Assembly (NCBI GenBank): GCA_947441105.1
Contig: CANESN010000048.1
Location: 1-6,438 of the forward strand
DNA from: Micrococcales bacterium
GTDB taxonomy: Bacteria; Actinomycetota; Actinomycetes; Actinomycetales; Microbacteriaceae
Reading direction: 5' to 3'
Length of the DNA: 6,438 nucleotides
Positions 1 to 5,407 of the stretch are shown in pieces (position 1 is the stretch's first letter; each line of letters begins with the position of its first letter). The translations under genes were made by a program, and so were the position numbers. Under the pieces are notes generated by a model, which saw only the letters and a program-made list of their open reading frames with translations, did not search any database and was not told the DNA's origin.

Positions 1-473
1 CACACCTAATCTCCGGATCATTGGCAGTGAACGTGTCCCTTGCCAGCAACTCACAAACTGATCTTGAAAAGGCTGCTGAGTGCCTAAAGCTTGCCGGCCT
101 GCACGCCTACGCAAACCCTGGCGCGCTTGAGATGAATGTCGAGCCGGACGCTGGACAGCTATCCGGCGGTGAGATTCAGCGTCTAGGCATTGCCCGTGCC
201 CTATACCGCGATCCAGGCATCTTGTTCTTGGATGAGGCAACCAGCGCGCTGGATGCCGAGACCGAGGCTCAGATTTCTAAGGTGCTAGACAGTTTGCGCG
301 GCAAGATGACTGTTGTATTGATCGCTCACAGGCTTTCAACCGTTATGAACTCAGACAAGATCATCTACCTAGATAAGGGTCGAGTTGTTGCTGAGGGTAC
401 CTTCTCAGAGCTTCAGAACAAGGTTCCTGACTTTGCTAAGGCAGTTGAGCTAATGGGCATAACAAAGGGCTAA
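1..473 (+). CDS. ABC exporter ATP-binding domain, C-terminal part (gene truncated at left edge)
   Basis: This is the last ~157 residues of an ATP-binding domain, read in frame from base 3 and still open at the window edge, so the true start lies upstream. A TTG at base 21 is not a credible start: the residues just before it (HLISGSLAVNVSLA) already match the stretch after the Q-loop of exporter ATPases. Seen directly are the ABC signature LSGGE followed by IQR (from base 159), Walker B plus D-loop (ILFLDEATSALD, about bases 219-254) and the switch histidine in IAHRLS (about base 327). DEATSALD with IAHRLS is typical of exporter-type (ABCB/MsbA-like, lipid or polysaccharide flippase) proteins, which usually carry an N-terminal six-helix membrane domain; that part would be off-window. 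ATP hydrolysis at the cytoplasmic face would drive export. The cargo is unknown. It is convergent with the importer ATPase gene, with no bases between the stops, and is not part of that operon. Confidence 0.9.
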   Translation, partial: HLISGSLAVNVSLASNSQTDLEKAAECLKLAGLHAYANPGALEMNVEPDAGQLSGGEIQRLGIARALYRDPGILFLDEATSALDAETEAQISKVLDSLRGKMTVVLIAHRLSTVMNSDKIIYLDKGRVVAEGTFSELQNKVPDFAKAVELMGITKG

Positions 474-483
474 TTAGCCCTTT
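464..483. terminator. Perfect 20-bp palindrome over two abutting stop codons, possible bidirectional terminator
   Basis: The sequence AAAGGGCTAA / TTAGCCCTTT is a perfect inverted repeat. In RNA it can form an 8-bp stem with an AATT loop, reading the same from either strand. The + strand gene's TAA (471-473) and the - strand gene's TAA (474-476) sit at its centre. Short T-rich stretches follow on each side (TTTCTT on +, TTTGTT on -), so a weak intrinsic terminator for both convergent genes is plausible. The U-tracts are short, so termination strength is uncertain. Confidence 0.55.
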
Positions 484-2114
484 CTTGCAAGTCTTCTTAG
501 CTTCTGCTCTGCTGGGTCTGGCACAGGAACGGCTGAGATTAGTTTCTTGGTGTATTCCTCTTGTGGGTTCTTGAGGATCTGGTCACGGTCACCAATCTCA
601 ACAAGCTTTCCGCGCTCCATAACTGCGATGCGGTGAGCCAGCATGTCCACAACCGCAAGGTCGTGAGAGATGAACAAGCAAGCAAACTTCAACTCGTCCT
701 GCAGCTCCAGCAATAGGTCTAGGAAACGTGCCTGCACCGACACGTCCAGCGCGCTGGTTGGCTCGTCGGCGATTAGTAGGTCTGGGCGAAGCGATAGTGC
801 TCGTGCAATACCAACACGCTGACGCTGACCACCGGATAGCTCGTGTGGGTAGCGGTTGCGGTAGCTGCGTGGTAGCTCAACCGAGTCCAGTAGGTCCTCA
901 ACCATCTTGTTGAGATCATCGCCCTTGGCCTTGCCGGCCAAAAGAAGAGGCTCACCAATGCTCTCACCGATTGGAAGGCGAGGGTTTAGCGAAGAACCTG
1001 GGTCCTGGAAGACAATTCCAGTGTGCTGGCGAACCTCGCGCAGCTGGCGCTGTGAGGCGTTAGAGATGTACTTGCCAACTAGGTTGATCGAACCCTTAGA
1101 AATCGGCAGTAGGCCGATTGCAGCGCGTCCCACGGTGGTCTTTCCAGAACCTGACTCACCAACAAGACCAAGGATTTCACCCGGGTAGATATCGAATGAC
1201 ACTCCGCTAGCTGCGGTGAACGCAGGAACACGGCCACGCTTTGGATAGGTGACCTCGACATCGCGAAGTGAGAGCACAGCCTCAGTCCTCAGAATGGTCA
1301 CCGCACGCACTGCGGTGCTGCCAAGCTTTGGCACCGAGGCAAGCAGTGCCTGGGTGTAAGGGTGCTGAGGGTTATTGAAGATCTGGTCCGAGGTGCCCTG
1401 CTCGACGGTGTAGCCATCCTTCATAACCAAGATTCGGTCTGCAAGATCCGCTACCACACCCATGTCGTGGGTGATAAGAACAACAGCCGAGTTCAGCTTG
1501 TCCTTGAGGTTACGCATCAGGTCCAAGATCTCAGCCTGAACAGTTACGTCCAAAGCGGTGGTTGGCTCATCTGCGATTAGAAGACCCGGGTCACAAGAAA
1601 GTGACTGAGCGATCATGGCGCGCTGACGCTGACCACCGGAAAGCTGGTGTGGGTACTTGTCGAAGCTCTTCTCAGGGCTTGGAATCTCAACCAGTGCCAG
1701 CAGTTCAATCGCGCGCTTCTTGGCGTCCTTGTTTGACATTGAGAAGTGGTTCTTTAGCGCTTCCACGATCTGGAAACCAATGGTGTACACCGGGTTTAGC
1801 GCGGTCATTGGCTCCTGGAAAATGTAAGCCACTTCGCGGCCACGGAAGTTACGGACCTGGTTGATTGGAACGCCAACCATTTCGTTGCCACGGACCTTCA
1901 CGGAACCCGTGACACGAGCATTAGAAGCCAATAGCGACATCAAGCCCATCTGAGACGAGCTCTTACCAGAACCTGACTCACCTACGATGGCTAGCACCTC
2001 ACCGGCTGCCACCTCGTAGTTCATGTCGATAGCGGCTGGATACCAGACACCATCAACCCAAAACTCAACGTTATATCCAGATACCTTTAGAACTGGCTCG
2101 TTACCCTGCGACAT
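474..2114 (-). CDS. Peptide-type ABC importer ATPase, two ATP-binding domains fused (DppD-DppF / OppD-OppF type)
   Basis: This 546-residue cytoplasmic protein would power the importer whose permeases lie upstream on the same strand. It has two complete ATP-binding domains. Domain 1 shows Walker A GESGSGKS (45-52), Q-loop Q100, signature LSGGQRQR (158-165), Walker B LLIADEPTTALD (178-189) and switch H216. Domain 2 shows Walker A GESGSGKT (319-326), Q370, LSGGQRQR (426-433), LLIADEPTSALD (447-458) and H484. All catalytic motifs are intact in both halves, so both sites should hydrolyse ATP. HPYTQALLASVP (251-262) is the family hallmark after the first domain, but the cysteine-rich segment that often follows it in OppD/DppD is missing; the only cysteines are C174 and C479. 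The ATG is supported by a perfect AGGAGG 6 nt upstream. An oppositely oriented gene separates it from the permease genes. Substrate is not determinable; oligopeptide or dipeptide is the family default. Confidence 0.95.
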   Translation of the reverse strand: MSQGNEPVLKVSGYNVEFWVDGVWYPAAIDMNYEVAAGEVLAIVGESGSGKSSSQMGLMSLLASNARVTGSVKVRGNEMVGVPINQVRNFRGREVAYIFQEPMTALNPVYTIGFQIVEALKNHFSMSNKDAKKRAIELLALVEIPSPEKSFDKYPHQLSGGQRQRAMIAQSLSCDPGLLIADEPTTALDVTVQAEILDLMRNLKDKLNSAVVLITHDMGVVADLADRILVMKDGYTVEQGTSDQIFNNPQHPYTQALLASVPKLGSTAVRAVTILRTEAVLSLRDVEVTYPKRGRVPAFTAASGVSFDIYPGEILGLVGESGSGKTTVGRAAIGLLPISKGSINLVGKYISNASQRQLREVRQHTGIVFQDPGSSLNPRLPIGESIGEPLLLAGKAKGDDLNKMVEDLLDSVELPRSYRNRYPHELSGGQRQRVGIARALSLRPDLLIADEPTSALDVSVQARFLDLLLELQDELKFACLFISHDLAVVDMLAHRIAVMERGKLVEIGDRDQILKNPQEEYTKKLISAVPVPDPAEQKLRRLARKG

Positions 2115-2120
2115 AGTTCG

Positions 2121-2126
2121 CCTCCT
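2121..2126 (-). promoter_or_regulatory. Strong Shine-Dalgarno site of the fused ATPase gene
   Basis: On the minus strand AGGAGG lies 6 nt before the ATG at 2114. It fixes that start and predicts efficient translation. It sits in the 31-bp gap between two divergent start codons, so any + strand promoter for the PH-domain gene would have to share this DNA or lie inside the ATPase coding region. Confidence 0.85.
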
Positions 2127-2145
2127 GACGTGAAAGAATCTGAGA

Positions 2146-2703
2146 ATGAATAAGCGACCGACTTCTAGCTACGTAATTGCCATAGCGAGCCTTATTTTGG
2201 CTTCTTTGGCCATGGTTCAAGCCATTTGGTACGATCAGCAAAACGGATTGAGAACTGGCGCAATTGTGCTGTTCCTGCTGGGGCTGATTTGGGCTTACTA
2301 CGTCTTCCCCAAGGTCGACATCAAATCCGACTCGGTTGAAATCACTAACCCTTTGACCATCAGCGAAGTTGGCTTTGGAGCTATCGAAGATGTCGACACT
2401 CGATTCGCCCTGAAGCTTGTTGGCGATGGCAAGGCGGTCTCCGCTTGGGCAGCACCGGCTCCCGGTCGCCACAGACATCGTCACGCCTCGACCGATGACT
2501 TTAGATTCCTTGGCCTCAAAGAAGGACAGTCGGTTCGCCCTGGAGATCTCCCCAGCTCGGTTTCCGGATCCTTCGCCTACCAAATCAGAAAAGCCATCGA
2601 GGATGGAAATACTGGCAACTTGACCTGGAGCACCAAGCCCAACTGGCTTGGTGTCGCAGTTGTTGTCATTCCACTTATCGTTTTGATTGCTGTGCATCTT
2701 TAG
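2146..2703 (+). CDS. Small membrane protein with bacterial PH domain (CFP-6 / bPH_6 type)
   Basis: This 185-residue protein has two N-terminal hydrophobic helices (about 9-28 and 36-54), a soluble middle and a C-terminal helix (about 167-184). The middle part, about 55-108, reads as a short bacterial PH-like fold: YYVFPKVDIKSDSVEITNPL, then a DVDTRFAL strand and the AWAAPAPGR motif seen in actinobacterial 'PH domain-containing' or low-molecular-weight antigen 6 proteins. The role of that family is not established, so no function is offered. A histidine/arginine run (RHRHRH, 108-113) follows the PH segment. The ATG is forced, because an in-frame TGA lies at 2131-2133. Only a weak GAAAG (2132-2136) precedes it, so translation may be weak or nearly leaderless. 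The gene runs against the importer genes, starting 31 bp from the ATPase start and overlapping the permease stop by 4 nt. Family assignment is from recognition, not a database search. Confidence 0.85.
   Translation: MNKRPTSSYVIAIASLILASLAMVQAIWYDQQNGLRTGAIVLFLLGLIWAYYVFPKVDIKSDSVEITNPLTISEVGFGAIEDVDTRFALKLVGDGKAVSAWAAPAPGRHRHRHASTDDFRFLGLKEGQSVRPGDLPSSVSGSFAYQIRKAIEDGNTGNLTWSTKPNWLGVAVVVIPLIVLIAVHL
2631..2653. other. Perfect 9-bp stem hairpin inside the 3' end of the PH-domain gene
   Basis: The arms CACCAAGCC (2631-2639) and GGCTTGGTG (2645-2653) are exact complements around a 5-nt loop. On the minus strand the hairpin lies about 47 nt past the OppC-type permease stop. It could weaken read-through towards the ATPase gene or protect the 3' end of the permease message. 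There is no U-tract on either side, so it is not a classical intrinsic terminator and could simply reflect codon choice (STKPNWLG). Confidence 0.4.
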
Positions 2704-3761
2704 GACTGCTTCTTCAATGCTCGCGCTTCGCTGCGGTCCTTGCGGCTAATGCGTCGCTTCTGACGTGGGTCAAAGGCATCACGTAGACCATCACCGATGA
2801 AGTTGATGCAAAGTGCGATTGTCACGATGAATAGACCTGGCCACCAGAACAACCATGGGTAAACCGTAAATGCGTCCTGGTTGGCAGAGATCAATGCACC
2901 AAGGGATGTATCTGGAGCGACCACACCAAAGCCTAGGTAGGAAAGAGCGGTCTCCAGCAGAATTGCACCGGACATCAATAGCGTTACCGAAACAATCACA
3001 ACACCGATGGCGTTAGGCAAGATGTGCTTGAAGATGATGCGCAGGTTTGATGCACCAGCTACTCGAGCGGCATCTACGAACTCGCGCTCACGCAAGGTTA
3101 GGAATTCACCACGAACCAAACGAGACAGACCGGTCCAAGACACCAGACCTAGGAACAAAGCGAGGAAGAACACACCTAGGTTTCCGATCTGGATACCGAT
3201 AACGGCACCGATGATCAAGGTTGGGATGGTGATGATTAGGTCAACAAATCGCATGATGAGTTGGTCAATCCACTTGCCAAAGAAGCCAGAGATTGCGCCC
3301 ATTACGGTTCCAAGGAATGCGGCAACGACACCGATGATGAACATAACCGTGATGGACTGCTGAGCTCCACGGATAACAAGCGAGAAGTAGTCCTGACCAA
3401 TGGAGTCCTGACCAAATGGGTGCTGACCGATCTGCATGCCGGTGCCGTCAATAAATTCTGGGAGAACATCCAAAGTTGGCTCACCCATAACGCCCTGAAG
3501 CGGCGGTAGGTCAGTGAAGTCCCACTGCCACCAACCCATGATGCGAATTGGGTTCGCAGTGTTGCCTAGAGCCAACCCACCAGCGGTGAATACGAACAGG
3601 ATGATGAACACCAATACGAACAGTGAGATCATCGCTGCGCGGTGTCTTACAAAGCGTCGAAGAACGATCTGACCCTGTGACAGGCCAGCGGTTTCCTTCT
3701 GCTCAAAAGAGTCCTCAGAACCCTTGGCTTCGTTGTCTAGATTCATGTCTTTTTCGCTCAT
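2700..3761 (-). CDS. Peptide-type ABC importer permease, OppC/DppC type
   Basis: This 353-residue inner-membrane channel subunit pairs with the OppB-type permease encoded immediately upstream. A charged cytoplasmic N-terminal tail (1-40) leads into a first helix (about 44-65). The OppC-type extracytoplasmic segment follows and ends in HPFGQDSIGQD (114-124), a family hallmark. Further helices are at about 134-158, 168-190, 195-214, 251-273 and 306-325. The cytoplasmic EAA loop that docks on the ATPase is clear: EFVDAARVAGASNLRIIFKH, 227-246. LSYLGFGV (273-280) and the DGLRDAFDPR end (324-333) are also typical. A basic tail (334-353) follows. The start ATG directly abuts the TAA of the upstream permease gene (TAAATG) and has no good Shine-Dalgarno site, so translation is probably coupled to that gene. 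Length is slightly above the usual ~300 residues because of the N- and C-terminal tails. The 3' end overlaps the convergent PH-domain gene by 4 nt. Confidence 0.95.
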   Translation of the reverse strand: MSEKDMNLDNEAKGSEDSFEQKETAGLSQGQIVLRRFVRHRAAMISLFVLVFIILFVFTAGGLALGNTANPIRIMGWWQWDFTDLPPLQGVMGEPTLDVLPEFIDGTGMQIGQHPFGQDSIGQDYFSLVIRGAQQSITVMFIIGVVAAFLGTVMGAISGFFGKWIDQLIMRFVDLIITIPTLIIGAVIGIQIGNLGVFFLALFLGLVSWTGLSRLVRGEFLTLREREFVDAARVAGASNLRIIFKHILPNAIGVVIVSVTLLMSGAILLETALSYLGFGVVAPDTSLGALISANQDAFTVYPWLFWWPGLFIVTIALCINFIGDGLRDAFDPRQKRRISRKDRSEARALKKQS

Positions 3762-5297
3762 TTACTTAGTCACTCGAATTCTTGGGTCTAGGGCCGAATA
3801 AACCAGGTCTGCAATTAGGTTGAAGACCAGTGCCGAGATGCTAGTGATCAGCACCACAGACATAACTAGATTTAGGTCGAACTTGGCCAAACCGGTATTG
3901 AACAGCGTTCCCATACCGCGCCAGGCAAAGACCTGCTCGGTAATGATCGCGCCACCCAACAATCCAGAAAAGTCAAACGCCATGATTGTGGTTAGTGGAA
4001 TCAAAGAGTTGCGGAATGCGTGACGCATGATCACGGTGCGCTCGGTAAGGCCCTTAGCACGTGCAGTGCGAATGTAGTCCTGGTTCAAAACCTCCAATAG
4101 CGAGGCTCTCGAATAACGCACGTAACCGGCAACCGAGATCAACATCAGCGCAGCAGTTGGTAGCAACAGGTGAGTGAAGGCGTCGACACCGGTCATCCAG
4201 TAGTCACCTTCAATCTCAGGAATTGAGTCACCAACGGTTGCAATTGGGCGACCGAAGATCCACTCGTTGTTGTAGTACTCATCCCAGCTCTGCATGAATC
4301 GGTCCAACGTAATCAAGCCTGCGCTTAGGAAAGCCACGATCATTCCGGTGCGACCAGCGGCTGATCGGTCATCGCCACCGAATAGGTAGCCAGCGATGTA
4401 ACCAACCGCAATAGTTCCAAGAGCTAGTAGCAACATCATCGAGCCATCGAATGCTTCGTTGAACATTGGCTGGAGCACAAAGTAGAACACTGGAGTAAGT
4501 GCTGCCAGACCGAGAGAGATAAACAGCACGCGGCGGTTTGCGATACCGGTCGACAGGTGCGTAATACCAAAAGCGATACCTAGCGCCATAACCGTGATTA
4601 GCAGCGGGCCGAGTGAAGGAGTTATTAGCCATCCGGTAGCAGAGATGTATGACAAGGTGGCGAAGTTCAGCGCGAACGCTGCAGCAATGGTGATCAAGAA
4701 GCGCTTGCGTCCTCCACCTACTATGCCTGCAAATATGAACGCACCAATGAATGCAAATCCAATCATCCAGTTGGTTGAGATCACCGGGTCATAGAGGAAG
4801 TTGTTGAACTCAATTGCGGCGAACTGTTTTAGCAACACTGCAACCCAGAAGATTGGCAAAGAGAAGAACAAGAACGCGATGAAGGTAATGGAGTAGTCAA
4901 AGCGGCTGTACTGACGAAGTGCGCTGATGATACCGATTGAGATACCAATAACGATTGACAAAATGGTCGCGATGATTACCAGTCGGATAGAGATTGGTAT
5001 CGCCAAACCGATGATGTCAAGTACCTCGCTACCCTCCAGGGTCAGTCCCATGGTTGGAGCAGCTCCACCAAGACCCAGGATGCCGATTAGCCAGTTGAAA
5101 TAACGTACCGGAGGAGGAACATCAAGTTGAAGGTCTTGGATTGCCTTCTCGAGCAAGAACGCGGCATTTGGTTCGGTCGAAAGACGCAGGTCTTCAAGCG
5201 GGTCACCAGAGATTGCCGTGAGGTTGTAGATCAAGAAGGTAGAGCCCAAAAGGACTAGCAATAGCGCACCGACACGCCTAAGGATGTATTGAATCAA
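3762..5297 (-). CDS. Enlarged ABC importer permease, OppB/DppB type with ~6 extra membrane helices
   Basis: This 511-residue permease is partner of the OppC-type permease; the family is usually about 300-340 residues. The N-terminus (MIQYILRRVGALLLVLLGSTF, helix about 8-29) and the L.GDPL element (30-34) are classical, as are helices at about 100-124 and 134-160. The C-terminal third is also classical: HLLLPTAAL (376-384), EAA loop DYIRTARAKGLTERTVIMRH (407-426), GGAIITEQVFAWRGMG (448-463) and the ALDPRIR end (502-508). Between them, about residues 165-370, lies an insert with six predicted helices (about 175-193, 199-219, 229-247, 256-275, 286-306, 317-333) and an acidic outer loop. The start is TTG, supported by AAGGA 10 nt upstream and limited by an in-frame TAA further up. 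It is the first permease gene after the binding-protein gene, 110 bp downstream of it, and abuts the next gene with no spacing. Confidence 0.93.
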   Translation of the reverse strand: MIQYILRRVGALLLVLLGSTFLIYNLTAISGDPLEDLRLSTEPNAAFLLEKAIQDLQLDVPPPVRYFNWLIGILGLGGAAPTMGLTLEGSEVLDIIGLAIPISIRLVIIATILSIVIGISIGIISALRQYSRFDYSITFIAFLFFSLPIFWVAVLLKQFAAIEFNNFLYDPVISTNWMIGFAFIGAFIFAGIVGGGRKRFLITIAAAFALNFATLSYISATGWLITPSLGPLLITVMALGIAFGITHLSTGIANRRVLFISLGLAALTPVFYFVLQPMFNEAFDGSMMLLLALGTIAVGYIAGYLFGGDDRSAAGRTGMIVAFLSAGLITLDRFMQSWDEYYNNEWIFGRPIATVGDSIPEIEGDYWMTGVDAFTHLLLPTAALMLISVAGYVRYSRASLLEVLNQDYIRTARAKGLTERTVIMRHAFRNSLIPLTTIMAFDFSGLLGGAIITEQVFAWRGMGTLFNTGLAKFDLNLVMSVVLITSISALVFNLIADLVYSALDPRIRVTK

Positions 5298-5307
5298 GAC
5301 CGCACTG

Positions 5308-5312
5308 TCCTT
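5308..5312 (-). promoter_or_regulatory. Shine-Dalgarno site deciding the TTG start of the OppB-type permease
   Basis: On the minus strand AAGGA lies 10 nt before TTG at 5297. No ATG or GTG is in frame upstream before a TAA stop, and the residues after the TTG (MIQYILRRVG) match how OppB proteins begin, so the TTG is accepted as the start. Confidence 0.65.
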
Positions 5313-5328
5313 AACTTTCCGTTAACTT
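5311..5328 (-). repeat. Short direct repeat AAGTTAA x2, 11-bp spacing, in the permease leader
   Basis: On the minus strand AAGTTAA occurs twice (5322-5328 and 5311-5317) with 11 bp from start to start, about one helical turn. It lies between the possible -10 box and the TTG start. The spacing would suit an operator bound on one DNA face, but seven A/T-rich bases can repeat by chance. Confidence 0.35.
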
Positions 5329-5333
5329 AAAAG

Positions 5334-5339
5334 AGTATA
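5334..5339 (-). promoter_or_regulatory. Possible -10 box of a permease-operon promoter
   Basis: TATACT on the minus strand matches the TATAAT consensus at five of six positions and lies 36 nt before the TTG start. The matching -35 region (about 5356-5363) falls in the foot of the hairpin and is a poor match (CCATTT-like). A separate promoter for the permeases is therefore only a suggestion. Confidence 0.3.
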
Positions 5340-5357
5340 GCCCAATCAGGTAAATGA

Positions 5358-5385
5358 AATGGCCCCGTGCAAGCACGGGGCCATT
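5358..5385 (-). terminator. Strong GC-rich hairpin after the binding-protein gene (terminator or processing site)
   Basis: The arms AATGGCCCCGTG and CACGGGGCCATT are perfect complements over 12 bp around a 4-nt loop. On the minus strand the hairpin lies 22 nt beyond the binding-protein stop codon and is followed by TTTCATTT, a broken U-rich tract. In this family such a hairpin commonly ends most transcripts after the binding-protein gene while some read through to the permeases, giving excess binding protein. Whether it terminates or mainly stabilises the upstream message cannot be told from sequence. Confidence 0.75.
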
Positions 5386-5407
5386 CGGTTAAATCAGCTA
5401 TTGCCGA

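Noticed and set aside
21..23. TTG as a start for the exporter ATPase
   Set aside because: The frame is open to base 3 and the upstream residues match the conserved exporter stretch, so the gene runs off the left edge.
817..1640. 20-bp exact repeat (817-836 and 1621-1640) and a 17-bp repeat (1144-1160 and 1967-1983) in the ATPase gene
   Set aside because: They encode the SGGQRQR and Walker A motifs of the two homologous domains, so they reflect shared motifs and codon use rather than a mobile or regulatory repeat.
2134..2139. AAGAAT as a -10 box for a leaderless PH-domain transcript
   Set aside because: Only four of six positions match and no -35 is visible, so this is too weak to annotate.
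2101..2697. A 198-codon open frame on the minus strand covering the whole PH-domain gene and entering the ATPase start
   Set aside because: Its translation shows no recognisable domain, membrane segment or start signal, and it is low in hydrophobic structure. The + strand frame has helices and a recognisable PH-like motif, so this is a shadow.
3007..3363. 118-codon + strand open frame inside the OppC-type permease gene
   Set aside because: It has a basic, low-complexity translation with no family resemblance, opposite a clearly real permease frame.
5105..5118. GGAGGAGGAAC on the + strand resembling a strong ribosome site
   Set aside because: It lies inside the OppB-type permease gene on the opposite strand, encodes the PPPV stretch there, and no credible + strand gene follows.
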